A stretch of DNA of 27,141 nt, taken from the NCBI GenBank assembly GCA_964606895.1, contig CAZSHX010000068.1, positions 1 through 27,141 on the forward strand. The letters are read 5' to 3'. Below are positions 1 through 8,742 of the stretch, piece after piece. Both the position numbers and the translations under genes were made by a program. The DNA comes from CAZSHX01 sp964606895 (GTDB lineage Bacteria; Bacteroidota; Ignavibacteria; Kapaibacteriales; UBA2268). The first letter of the stretch is position 1. Each line of letters begins with the position of its first letter. The notes beneath the pieces were generated by a model. The model had not been told where the DNA came from. It saw nothing but the letters and a program-made list of their open reading frames with translations, and did no database searches.

Positions 1-60
1 GACAATTCTTATCCTACAAATTTAACTCTTAATCCCCAATTATTTTCTGTGACCCGAAAA

Positions 61-88
61 AATCCGGAAAGTTTAAACTTACCGGATT
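61..88 (-). terminator. Rho-independent terminator of the MBL hydrolase gene
   Basis: AATCCGG at 61-67 pairs with CCGGATT at 82-88, and the interior AAGTTTAAACTT is itself a palindrome, so the hairpin can extend almost fully with one A-A mismatch. Read on the minus strand, the stem is followed by a run of T (complement of the A run at 57-62). It lies about 30 bp past the stop of the minus-strand gene ending at 119. Confidence 0.7.
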
Positions 89-118
89 CAATTTGTGCTA
101 ATCGAGGGACTTGATTTC

Positions 119-796
119 CTATATTTCAATCACTTCGCCAAATTTCATAACCTTGGCTTTGCTTCCTTGAGCCTGAACTTTATCCATAAATTTATAAGGG
201 TCTGCTTTGATTACAGGAAATGTGTTGTAGTGCATAGGAATTGCAAGAGCCGGTTTCAAAAATTCGACTGCTTTAACTGCATCGTCAATTCCCATTGTAA
301 AGTTATCGCCTATCGGTAATATAGCCGCATCAAGTTTGTTCAGTTCTCCGATTAACTTCATATCGAGGAATAATCCGGTGTCACCGGCATGATAAATAGT
401 CTTGCCGCCCATTGTGATAACAACACCTGCGGGATTCCCCATATATCTGCCGTCGTTTGTGCAGGAACCATGATGTGCTATCGTAAATTTTAGCCTTCCA
501 AATTCGAAATTCCAGCCGCCTCCGATATGCATATTATGAGTTCTCAAACCAAATTCGGAGGCATAATTTGCCAGTTCATTAACGGCAATAACAAGAGCAT
601 CATTTTTCTTTGCAATCTTCTCGGCATCGCCCCAATGGTCGCCATGTGCATGAGTGAGAACAACGAACTGCACCTTAACGTCATTGGAAGATACGGGTGT
701 TGTCGGATTTCCGGTTATAAACGGGTCAATAATCAATCTATGTGTGCCATCATCAAGAATAAACGACGAGTGGCTCAGATACTGAAGTTTCAGCAT
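119..796 (-). CDS. MBL-fold metal-dependent hydrolase, UPF0173/YtkL-like
   Basis: The 225-residue protein is the usual length for the UPF0173 branch of the metallo-beta-lactamase fold. The metal-binding signature HAHGDH is at residues 49-54 (H49, H51, D53, H54). Later ligands fit AHHGSC near residue 107, YHAGDTG near 136 and PMHYNTFP near 190. There is no signal peptide, so it should be cytoplasmic. The substrate is unknown for this family, so only a generic hydrolase role can be given. The ATG at 796 is preceded on the minus strand by AAGGGA at good spacing. It follows the ornithine cyclodeaminase-like gene by 35 bp on the same strand and is probably cotranscribed with it. A terminator lies just after its stop. 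Confidence 0.9.
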   Translation of the reverse strand: MLKLQYLSHSSFILDDGTHRLIIDPFITGNPTTPVSSNDVKVQFVVLTHAHGDHWGDAEKIAKKNDALVIAVNELANYASEFGLRTHNMHIGGGWNFEFGRLKFTIAHHGSCTNDGRYMGNPAGVVITMGGKTIYHAGDTGLFLDMKLIGELNKLDAAILPIGDNFTMGIDDAVKAVEFLKPALAIPMHYNTFPVIKADPYKFMDKVQAQGSKAKVMKFGEVIEI

Positions 797-831
797 AGCA
801 TTTCCCTTATGTTTTAAATGAATGAAATTAG

Positions 832-1818
832 TTAAAATTTGAATTCAGTTCCTACTTTTTGCTCTTTTGCAAGGTGGTAAACGGCTAAAGCAGTTGAAAT
901 ATCCTGTATAGCCAATCCGACACTTTTGAATAAAGTGATTTCATCGTGTGAGGTTCTACCGGCAACTTTTCCGGCAACGACAGCACCCAAATCACCTGCA
1001 ATATTATCTCCGCTCCAAGCACCTTCGTCAATTGGAATCGTGAAATCACCGGCTTCGGCAAGGCATGCAGATTTCAAATCGGCGATTACTCTCGATTTAA
1101 CGATTGTTTTTGTGTCCAATTCTCTCATATTCAGTGCATGGGAACCGATTCCGTTGATGTGGCATCCGGGTTTCAGCCAGTCGCCGTCCATAATCGGGTC
1201 TTTGGCACTTGTTGCCAGAGTCAGAACATCGGCAACACTGACGGCTTCTTCGGCTGAATTTGCTCTGATGAATGGAATATTGTGTTTTTCCTGCATTTCA
1301 TTGCAAAAAGCATCAATTTTTTCAATCGGGTCAACTGAATACACATAATATTTCTCAAATTTATGAGCAGTTACAGTTGCCCAAATCTGAGTTTTTGCCT
1401 GAATACCCGAACCGAAAATGGAAGCAACTTTTGAATCTTTGTTTGCCATGTATTTGGTAGCAATACCCGAAACAGAACCTGTTCTCATAGCGGTAATAAA
1501 TCCGCCGTCCATAATTGATTCGCAGTATCCGGTTTTCGGGTCTAAAATCAGAATAGTACCCATAACGGTAGGAAGTCCGTATTTGGGAACATTATTTTTA
1601 TAAACGGTAACAATTTTCGCACCCATTGCTTCAAGTTTTTTCATGTAAGCGGGCATAAACAGAGCAACACCTTCATTTTCGGGAACACCGATAGGAGTTC
1701 GCTGGGGCATAATCGCAGAGCCTTCGTAAAGTTCGGTAAAAGCTTTCTCGACGATATCCATTGTGGATTTCATGTCGAGAACCTTCATCACATCATTTTT
1801 TGACAAAAGAATAGCCAT
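832..1818 (-). CDS. Ornithine cyclodeaminase / mu-crystallin family NAD(P)-dependent enzyme
   Basis: This 328-residue protein has the length and order of the OCD/mu-crystallin family. An N-terminal dimer/substrate region carries MGAKIVTVYKNN near residue 65. The Rossmann motif SIFGSGIQAKTQ lies near residues 133-144, followed by ADVLTLATSA and the late DLKSACLAEAGDF segment. Known members deaminate ornithine to proline, act as alanine dehydrogenases, or reduce ketimines; sequence alone does not separate these. The ATG at 1818 has GGAG a few bases upstream on the minus strand. The MBL hydrolase follows by 35 bp, so the two likely form one transcript. No truncation is seen. Family is sure; substrate is not. 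Confidence 0.88.
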   Translation of the reverse strand: MAILLSKNDVMKVLDMKSTMDIVEKAFTELYEGSAIMPQRTPIGVPENEGVALFMPAYMKKLEAMGAKIVTVYKNNVPKYGLPTVMGTILILDPKTGYCESIMDGGFITAMRTGSVSGIATKYMANKDSKVASIFGSGIQAKTQIWATVTAHKFEKYYVYSVDPIEKIDAFCNEMQEKHNIPFIRANSAEEAVSVADVLTLATSAKDPIMDGDWLKPGCHINGIGSHALNMRELDTKTIVKSRVIADLKSACLAEAGDFTIPIDEGAWSGDNIAGDLGAVVAGKVAGRTSHDEITLFKSVGLAIQDISTALAVYHLAKEQKVGTEFKF

Positions 1819-1981
1819 TTTAATATCTCCAAAATTTTTAATAAGCTGTTAATTCAAAACTCAAATGCAATATAAGATATTAATTTGAAAGTATAAAGAC
1901 GAATATGGAATTAAGCAAAAAAAAAATTCGGAGAAATAATTCTTCTGGCATTTTTCAGAGTAGGTTTTATTTGAATTTCAA

Positions 1982-3877
1982 TTATTTAACTATAACTAAT
2001 CTTCCATTTGTTTTGTGTGTACAGCTCGATAACATAAAAGTGTACATGCCGGGAGGTATGCTCCGGGTGTTAATACTCTTTGTATAATTGCCGGTACCAA
2101 AAAATTCATTTACAGGTAAGGTGACAGGTTGTCCCTGTGCATTAAAGATTTCAAATGAATAATAGCCCGGAATCCCGATTTCAAAGTTGATGCTGACATT
2201 ATCAGTACATGGATTAGGATAAATTAATGTCTCAGATTTATTTAGTATGGTTTCGCCTTTAATGCCGTCAATCAGAACACATTTAACTCTGCCATCAGAA
2301 GCAGAAGAAACAGTTTGAATAGCCGAGCAATAGCCGAGAAGAACCATAAATTCGGTGGTGTCGGAATTTACCTGAAGGTTTTTGTATCCAATTCCGAGAA
2401 GATTCAAATATGCCAAAAGTCCTTCGGTGGTGGTAACAGAATAATATTTATCCGGTTTCATAGTCAGACCGTCAGGTAAAGATTGTGCCGAAACGAGTTC
2501 ACCCCAATTATTTTCTAATTCGAATAAATTATTATGGAAAACATATTCGTACTTCATTCCGGAACATTGGATTAAAAAATCTTCAGAAAAGAATATCTGA
2601 GATAAACCAAAGCCAATACCGGCAAGAAGACTGTCGCCCCGAATATCAAATTTTACCATTCTGAATCCAAGTGCGTTAACCTCGTTGAAACCATATCCTA
2701 ACATTCTGTAAATGTCAGCGGCAATTATTGAGCCTTTGTAAAGCGGTTGAGATGTAAATCCGCATGCGGTCAATCCAACATCAGTATTTCCCCATGCCTT
2801 GAATGCCTCTGCAACAAGATTCCCGACCGGAGTATCATTATTGCCAACTTTAAGAGCGTTAACTGCTGATTCATCCAGAGTATTCGGGCAATCTGCTATC
2901 TTTTGAGAATAAAAGGGACCGTAAGTTGCTTCCACACTATCAATCATAGCATCAAGTGCAGCTTTGATATTTGGTTCTTCAGGAATAGTTTCATCCAGTT
3001 TAATCATTTCTGAGGATTCTAAATTAACCTGATTCCCTGTAACATTAATTACTAACTTGCCAACATTTTGGTAATAGGAACCCGCTTGTGTAATATAGCA
3101 TTTACCTCCTGTTTCAGTGTGAAGTTCCGGATTTTGAAATGTCAGATGGTCATGACCGCCAATAATGAAATTTATTCCGGGTATATTTTTAGCGATTTCT
3201 GTATCATAAATATATCCTAAATGAGATAATAGAATAATAACCTTGCAACCTTTGCTTCTTAAAGTATCTATCATTTCTACAGCTTTTATTAATGTGGTGT
3301 TCAAATCCATAATCTTGACGGGATCAGGCATAGATAGTTCATTGGTTTGTGGAGTGATTAATCCAAAAACTCCTACTTTCACACCATTAGCCGAATCAAT
3401 TTTATAAGGCATAACCATTGCATCAAGCCCCATAGCTTTGATACTTGGATCTGAAAAATCCGCATTGGCACAAAGTATCGGGATATTTCCTTCGGGATTG
3501 CCCGTTGCGAGTACCTGAGTAAGATAAGCTGGAGTCAAATCAAACTCATGATTTCCAAGTTCCAAACCATTGCAACCAAGTTGGTTAAGGATTTGCAGTT
3601 CGGGAATTGCGAGATATTTACAATAAAATAAATCGCCGATAGAAATATCACCGGCATGGAAAAATAAAGCTCCCTGAGCTTTCTCTTGACCGACAACTGA
3701 TGCTAATTTTGCGATACCACCCATGTTAGCTTTCAAATCCGATCCTCTCGGTCCGCCAGGAAGGAGATTTGAGTGGGAGTCGTTTGTGTACATAATAGTA
3801 ATTTTTTGAGCCTGCATGATATTAGAGAATGCAATCATCGAGAACAGGACTGCCGATAAGTAGAAAAATCGTTTCAT
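1982..3877 (-). CDS. Secreted 5'-nucleotidase / UshA-like metallophosphoesterase with T9SS C-terminal domain
   Basis: The 631-residue protein starts with a signal peptide (residues 1-24, ending MQAQ). The dinuclear metallophosphoesterase motifs follow in order: TNDSHSN (D33, H35), GDISIGD near 76, GNHE at 108-111, LSHLGY with H219 and GGHDH at 240-244. The first motif has S where many members have NDxHG. Residues ~320-530 resemble the 5'-nucleotidase substrate-binding domain. The tail from about 553 (YPNPCTDN, then GMYTFML) is a Por-type T9SS sorting domain, so the enzyme is probably exported and surface-attached or released to scavenge nucleotides or related phosphoesters. TAGGAG precedes the ATG at 3877. 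It is transcribed away from the sensor kinase gene. Confidence 0.9.
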   Translation of the reverse strand: MKRFFYLSAVLFSMIAFSNIMQAQKITIMYTNDSHSNLLPGGPRGSDLKANMGGIAKLASVVGQEKAQGALFFHAGDISIGDLFYCKYLAIPELQILNQLGCNGLELGNHEFDLTPAYLTQVLATGNPEGNIPILCANADFSDPSIKAMGLDAMVMPYKIDSANGVKVGVFGLITPQTNELSMPDPVKIMDLNTTLIKAVEMIDTLRSKGCKVIILLSHLGYIYDTEIAKNIPGINFIIGGHDHLTFQNPELHTETGGKCYITQAGSYYQNVGKLVINVTGNQVNLESSEMIKLDETIPEEPNIKAALDAMIDSVEATYGPFYSQKIADCPNTLDESAVNALKVGNNDTPVGNLVAEAFKAWGNTDVGLTACGFTSQPLYKGSIIAADIYRMLGYGFNEVNALGFRMVKFDIRGDSLLAGIGFGLSQIFFSEDFLIQCSGMKYEYVFHNNLFELENNWGELVSAQSLPDGLTMKPDKYYSVTTTEGLLAYLNLLGIGYKNLQVNSDTTEFMVLLGYCSAIQTVSSASDGRVKCVLIDGIKGETILNKSETLIYPNPCTDNVSINFEIGIPGYYSFEIFNAQGQPVTLPVNEFFGTGNYTKSINTRSIPPGMYTFMLSSCTHKTNGRLVIVK

Positions 3878-4080
3878 AGTAACTCCTAATTAAATATTCG
3901 TAAAACTCACAGTACAAAATTAGTTACTTGAAAAATTAATAAAATCAAATTTAAGTCAAAATTTTGTCAAAAAATTGTCATAGGGAAAAAAATTAACTTG
4001 CATATAAGTTATAAAATATTGAATTTAGCAACTTGAAAAAGTGGAATTATTAATTATTAAATCAAAATCGGCAATTATTG

Positions 4081-6564
4081 ATGAATAGGAAATCTAAAAA
4101 GGTATTTTTAATTCTCGTAATAGATGCAATTCTGGTATTGTTGTCAATTTATGCCTTTATTGTAATAATCGAAAAATCTGATTTACCTTTCAAATATTCA
4201 GGAGATTTACTCATTGATAGTACTTACACAGCTTTTTCAGTATTGAAATCTTCCAAATCGGATTCTTTAAGAATTATCAAATTCAATGGAATTTCTGTCA
4301 ATACGAGGGATGATATTGAATTCCTGTGCGATGACATGTCTATTGCTTCGAAGGTTAACCTTGAAATCAAATCTGGGACGAGAACATTCGATTACAAATG
4401 CGAGTTAAAACATTATTATGACCTACTCTATATGATTGTTCTGGTAATTGTATTTTTGCTGTTCTTTATACCCGGAATATATGTTGTTATAAAAAAATCG
4501 GACGATAAAGCCTCAGTTGTTTTTCATTGGCTGGTTATATCAGCAGGATTTTTTGTAGTGGACACTTGGGGCAGATTTCATCCTACACTCGTTTATCTTG
4601 ATATCACAATTAGAATTTTGTATGATTTATCTCAAATCTTATTGGGTGCATTATTCATTCATTTTTCATTAATTTTCCCATCTATAAAATGGAAAGGATA
4701 CAAGAATCCTGTTAGGGTCATTTATATTATTAGTTTTGCAATATCCATATATCTGTTTTATCCTAATTCTATTGCAATAATCACCCATAATATTGATAGT
4801 TTTCATAAATACATTTTTCTTCATCACAATCTTCTTGAGTATGGTTTTGATTTACTCGTATTAATCGGATTAGTAAACTTTATTCATTCCTATTGGATAA
4901 GTAAAGATGAACTTGAACGGAAAAAACTCAGATGGGTGCTTTATGGAGTTGCATTCGGTCCTACAGCATATATCTTTTTATGGCAGATTCCTTTGGAAAT
5001 CTTGAATGAATCTCTCATTTCTGAATGGCTAATGATTTTATTGACAGGAATTGCACCTATAACATTTTTTATTTCTATTGTACGTTTCAGAGTTTTTGAC
5101 ATTGATTTTATTATCAACCGAAGCTTGGTTTATGTTACTGCTTTGCTTACTATAGCTATAACTTTTTTCAGTATCGAATATTTTTTAGGAAATATTTTAA
5201 ATACTTTATCCTTTGGCAAAACTAAAATAGCATCTTTTATAGGTGCCGTTGTTGCCGCAATTATTTTTGAGAGATTCAAAAATACTTTTCAAATTTTTAT
5301 TGATAAACGGTTTTTTAAAGTAAAATATAATTCTCAAACATCGCAAAAGCAATTTCTTGAGAATGTTAAGTATAGCATTTCTAACGAGGATGTTGCCAAA
5401 TTATTTGTTGATTCTATTTCGGATATTATGGCTGTTGAAAAGATTGCTTTTATCTTGTTTAATTTTAATAAAAAAATACTTAATGTTATCAATCAAGAAA
5501 ATTTCATTAACGAACAGATTGACTTTGAATCCATTGAGAAATTAAATTTTTCAAATTCAAAACTTCAAATTTTTGCAGTCAAAGGTTGGATTGAAGATGG
5601 GGTTGAGTATTCTGTCTTAGATGAAGAATCCAATAATAATCTTTTAGCCGACCTTATAATCGCTTCTCCAATAGAGGAATACGGACTTTATTTGATAGTG
5701 TTAGTCGGACATAAGAAATCAAGATTCATGTTTACTTTAGAAGATATTGAAATTCTAAAAAATAGAATCACTAATTGTTCAATAACTATACATAGAATTG
5801 AACTTCAAAACGAACTTCTGTTTCAGCAGGAAGAATCAAAACGACTCGAAGAGCTTAATCAAATTAAATCCCGCTTTGTTTCAAGTGTTTCACATGAACT
5901 TAAAACTCCGCTTACTTCCATCAGAATGTTTGCAGAAATCATGAAAATGAAGGAACTGGGAAGAGCTAAAACTAATGAATATTTAGGCATTATTCAATCC
6001 GAATGCGACCGGCTTAACCGTTTGATTAATAATGTCCTTGATTATTCCAAAATGGAAAAAGGCATGAAACAGTATCACTTTAATAAAGGGAATTTGAATG
6101 ATTTGGTGAATGAAGTCTATAATATATTCAAGGCACAGGAATCATATCAGAAATTTAATATTGAAATTTCGCTTGATGAAAATCTTACGGAAATCATGAT
6201 TGATTCTGATGCAATTGTCGAAGCACTAATTAACCTCGTATCAAATTCGATCAAATATTCCAGTGAAACTAAGAATATTTATTTGAGCACATATCAAGAT
6301 GAAAAACAAGTGCATATAAGTGTCAGAGATGAAGGATTCGGCATTTCGGATGAAGATTTGGAGCATATATTCAATGCTTTCTATCGTTCTAAGAATGAAA
6401 ACCAGCTCCACTCAGGGGGAACCGGTTTAGGTCTTACTATTGTTAAGAATATTATGACAGCCCATCGTGGATTTATAGATGTAAAAAGTATTTTAGGTGC
6501 AGGAAGTACTTTTACTTTATGTTTTTTTAAGGAGATTTTGTATGAAAAAGATATTAATAATTGA
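4081..6564 (+). CDS. Membrane sensor histidine kinase with PDZ-like N-terminal segment
   Basis: Starting from ATG 4081 (a TTG lies directly before it), the protein has 827 residues. TM1 is at about 8-29. A PDZ-like extracytoplasmic stretch (LRIIKFNGISVNTRDDIEF...) runs about 60-115. It is followed by about seven hydrophobic helices to ~350, a GAF-like region, a short coiled coil, a HisKA domain with the phospho-acceptor H605 (SVSHELKTP), and a HATPase with N-box NLVSNSIKYSS, DEGFGIS and GGTGLGLTIV. The ligand is unknown. Its 3' end overlaps the response regulator start by 23 bp, so the two are a translationally coupled two-component pair. No strong Shine-Dalgarno sequence is seen before 4081. 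Confidence 0.92.
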   Translation: MNRKSKKVFLILVIDAILVLLSIYAFIVIIEKSDLPFKYSGDLLIDSTYTAFSVLKSSKSDSLRIIKFNGISVNTRDDIEFLCDDMSIASKVNLEIKSGTRTFDYKCELKHYYDLLYMIVLVIVFLLFFIPGIYVVIKKSDDKASVVFHWLVISAGFFVVDTWGRFHPTLVYLDITIRILYDLSQILLGALFIHFSLIFPSIKWKGYKNPVRVIYIISFAISIYLFYPNSIAIITHNIDSFHKYIFLHHNLLEYGFDLLVLIGLVNFIHSYWISKDELERKKLRWVLYGVAFGPTAYIFLWQIPLEILNESLISEWLMILLTGIAPITFFISIVRFRVFDIDFIINRSLVYVTALLTIAITFFSIEYFLGNILNTLSFGKTKIASFIGAVVAAIIFERFKNTFQIFIDKRFFKVKYNSQTSQKQFLENVKYSISNEDVAKLFVDSISDIMAVEKIAFILFNFNKKILNVINQENFINEQIDFESIEKLNFSNSKLQIFAVKGWIEDGVEYSVLDEESNNNLLADLIIASPIEEYGLYLIVLVGHKKSRFMFTLEDIEILKNRITNCSITIHRIELQNELLFQQEESKRLEELNQIKSRFVSSVSHELKTPLTSIRMFAEIMKMKELGRAKTNEYLGIIQSECDRLNRLINNVLDYSKMEKGMKQYHFNKGNLNDLVNEVYNIFKAQESYQKFNIEISLDENLTEIMIDSDAIVEALINLVSNSIKYSSETKNIYLSTYQDEKQVHISVRDEGFGISDEDLEHIFNAFYRSKNENQLHSGGTGLGLTIVKNIMTAHRGFIDVKSILGAGSTFTLCFFKEILYEKDINN

Positions 6565-7243
6565 AGATGACCCGGCAGTATTGCTTGGTCTCGAAGCCTC
6601 ACTTGAAGAAAGTGAATATGAAATATTTACTGCTTCCGATGGTATGATTGGTTATCAGCAGGCAATGAAAAAGAAACCCGATTTGATTGTTCTTGATGTT
6701 ATGCTTCCAAATAAAAATGGAATGGACATTTGCAGAGAACTTAGACAAAATGGGTTAACAGTTCCGATTATAATGCTCACAAGCAAAACCCAGGAAGAAG
6801 ATAAACTTAAAGGTTTTGAATGCGGAGCAGATGACTATGTTACCAAACCATTCAGTGTACTTGAATTGCAGGCTCGAATAAAAGTATTATTAAGAAGAAA
6901 TTCCGGTATTGATAAACCTAAAATTGTTCCGGTTGATGTTGAAATATTTGAAAATGATGGTCTGTTCATTGATTTTAAAAAGTTAAATTGCAAAAAGAAT
7001 GGAACTAGTATTAATCTTTCTGCGAAGGAGTTTCAAATTATCAAATATTTTATTCAGCATAAGGGAGAAGTCATTTCCCGTGAAATGTTGCTTGATGAAA
7101 TTTGGGGGTATGAAAATTTCCCTTCAACCAGAACTGTAGATAATTATATTCTGAACATCCGAAAAGCAATTGAGGATAATCCGGCTATTCCGAAGTATAT
7201 TCAAACGATTCACACAGTGGGATACAAATTTAATATTGAATAA
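6542..7243 (+). CDS. OmpR/PhoB-family response regulator
   Basis: I place the start at ATG 6542, which has AAGGAG about 9 bp upstream; the frame opens further upstream but only inside the kinase gene. The 233-residue protein has a receiver domain with the acidic pair E8-D9-D10, phospho-acceptor D52 (LIVLDVMLP), T80 and K102 (VTKPF). A winged-helix DNA-binding domain occupies about 135-231, with conserved ending YIQTIHTVGYKF. It overlaps the upstream sensor kinase and is its likely partner. Targets are unknown. It is not likely to be KdpE, because the kdp locus lies 9 kb away and this gene has its own kinase. Confidence 0.95.
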   Translation: MKKILIIEDDPAVLLGLEASLEESEYEIFTASDGMIGYQQAMKKKPDLIVLDVMLPNKNGMDICRELRQNGLTVPIIMLTSKTQEEDKLKGFECGADDYVTKPFSVLELQARIKVLLRRNSGIDKPKIVPVDVEIFENDGLFIDFKKLNCKKNGTSINLSAKEFQIIKYFIQHKGEVISREMLLDEIWGYENFPSTRTVDNYILNIRKAIEDNPAIPKYIQTIHTVGYKFNIE

Positions 7244-7244
7244 T

Positions 7245-7742
7245 GTGATAACAGCAAACGATATAATAAACTTTTTGAAACTGATTGAACATCCTGAAGG
7301 TGGTTATTTCAGGGAAATATATCGGAGTGAATGTGTGATTAATCAGGGACATGTAAATGGAGAAATTAACTCGAAACGAAATTTTTCAACTTCAATTTAT
7401 TACCTTTTGGAAAGTGGTCAGATTTCAAAATTTCACAGATTAAAATCCGATGAAATATGGCATTTCTATTCAGGTTCACCCTTGCTTCTTTATATTATTG
7501 ATGACTGCGGTGAACTTACAGTTCATCATTTGGGGATTGATTTAAATAATGGCGATATTCCCCAGATTTTATGTCCCGCAGGTTACTGGTTTGGAGCAGA
7601 AGTGCTAGAAAAGAATTCCTACTCATTTGTTGGATGTACAGTTTCACCTGGCTTTGATTACAAAGATTTTGAACTTGCCAATCGAGAAAAGCTCATTTCG
7701 GAGTATCCAAAACACACTTCTATAATCACAAAAATGACATAG
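7245..7742 (+). CDS. DUF985 cupin-superfamily protein
   Basis: The 165-residue product has the DUF985 pattern: an N-terminal helix, LIEHPEGGYFREIYRS, SIYYLLESG, FHRLKSDEIWHFYSG, LLYIIDDCGEL, and CPAGYWFGAEV with GCTVSPGFDYKDFE. The histidines and glutamate of the FHRLKSDEIWHFY segment would line a cupin barrel. The function of the family is not established. I chose GTG 7245, one base past the response regulator stop, because conserved sequence begins soon after it; TTG 7236 is an alternative. Longer starts lie inside the regulator gene. The close spacing suggests a three-gene operon with the kinase and regulator, so it may be part of the response of that two-component system. Confidence 0.85.
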   Translation: MITANDIINFLKLIEHPEGGYFREIYRSECVINQGHVNGEINSKRNFSTSIYYLLESGQISKFHRLKSDEIWHFYSGSPLLLYIIDDCGELTVHHLGIDLNNGDIPQILCPAGYWFGAEVLEKNSYSFVGCTVSPGFDYKDFELANREKLISEYPKHTSIITKMT

Positions 7743-7806
7743 AGATTGTACTTTCTTTCAACTTCAAACGATTTTTACTTTCATGCAAATTAGTGCATAA
7801 TTTTGA

Positions 7807-7834
7807 CTGATATTTTCAAACTGATATTTTCAAA
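7807..7834. repeat. Perfect 14-bp tandem duplication
   Basis: CTGATATTTTCAAA occurs twice back to back in the gap between the cupin gene and the TPR gene. No function is evident. The rest of the gap 7743-8003 is AT-rich and holds a terminator hairpin near its right end. Confidence 0.8.
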
Positions 7835-7953
7835 TACTTAGTTGCTATTAAAGAAGTAAAATAGTGAAAAAAGTTGTTTGATCTAACTAATAAACTTGGA
7901 TAGCCTCCATATACTTCTTGATGAAAGCAAATCATTCAAAAATAACCAACAAA

Positions 7954-7983
7954 AAAAGGCAAACCCGAAGATTTGCCTTTTTA
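7954..7983. terminator. Bidirectional Rho-independent terminator
   Basis: AAAAGGCAAA at 7954-7963 pairs with TTTGCCTTTT at 7972-7981 around an 8-nt loop. The stem is flanked by A and T runs on both sides, so it can terminate the minus-strand TPR gene (stop at 8004) and the plus-strand kinase-regulator-cupin unit. Confidence 0.85.
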
Positions 7984-8003
7984 AAATTGAATCGTAAGTA
8001 TTT

Positions 8004-8702
8004 TTACAAAATTATGTCTTCAAAGTCATTCAAAGCGACAAGACCTCTTTGAGCATAGCGGTCGTCGGGGTCCAGCTCCAATGCTTTTTTATATGCAAGC
8101 CTGCCTTCATGTTTCTTTCCTAAATTCAGCAGTCCTTCGCCCATAAGAGCATAAGCGGCAGGACTTTCGGGATTTTTCGAAATCACTTCTTCGAAATCTT
8201 TCACTGCTTCTTCGTAAAGCCCCAGTCTCATGTTGGTTACGCCCAAATAATAGAAAGCAATCGTAAAATCAGTATTCACTTCAGTTACGTATTTGTAATG
8301 CTTTTTGGCTTCACGAAGATGTCCGTAGTGGTAGTTCATAATACCCAGCCAGTAATGAGCCAAAAGGTATTCGGGATCCATCTCGACAACTTTGTGAAGA
8401 CATTCAATCCCTTTTTTGATATTCACCTGACGGTAGTAAGTCAAGGCTAAATCATACCATGCGGTTGAAAAATGCGGAAGCAGTTCTATTGATTTTTCAA
8501 AACAAGTAACGGCATCCTCAAGATGACCTATCCTGTAATAAACATTACCCAAATGCTTGTAAACCACTCCAAGTTCGGGATTTTTTGCCAATGCCTGTTT
8601 GTAATGGTCAATTGCTTTGTGATAATCACCTATGGTTTCTGCCTGATAAGCGGCAAGAACATCAACATCATCAGAATCAAAGTGTTCGCTGTATTGCGTC
8701 AT
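8004..8702 (-). CDS. Tetratricopeptide-repeat protein
   Basis: The 232-residue protein is almost wholly made of about six 34-residue TPR units. The pattern repeats A..LG..Y...G....A...Y..A....P, for example GVVYKHLGNVYYRIGHLEDA, TAWYDLALTYYR and AAYALMGEGLLNLGKKHEG. There is no signal peptide or membrane segment, so it should be a cytoplasmic scaffold. The binding partner cannot be told from sequence. The ATG at 8702 is preceded by GAGGTAAC. It starts 40 bp after the stop of the 3-hydroxyacyl-CoA dehydrogenase gene on the same strand and is likely cotranscribed, ending at the terminator near 7954-7983. Confidence 0.9.
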   Translation of the reverse strand: MTQYSEHFDSDDVDVLAAYQAETIGDYHKAIDHYKQALAKNPELGVVYKHLGNVYYRIGHLEDAVTCFEKSIELLPHFSTAWYDLALTYYRQVNIKKGIECLHKVVEMDPEYLLAHYWLGIMNYHYGHLREAKKHYKYVTEVNTDFTIAFYYLGVTNMRLGLYEEAVKDFEEVISKNPESPAAYALMGEGLLNLGKKHEGRLAYKKALELDPDDRYAQRGLVALNDFEDIIL

Positions 8703-8742
8703 CGTTACCTCAAATTTATTTTTTCAAGAATCATTAATTCAA

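Noticed and set aside
926..1348. 140-aa plus-strand open frame
   Set aside because: It is antisense to the ornithine cyclodeaminase-like gene, which has clear motifs; this is a shadow frame.
6542..7243. Response regulator as KdpE
   Set aside because: It overlaps its own sensor kinase gene and is 9 kb from kdp; KdpE is more likely to the right of kdpD, outside the window.
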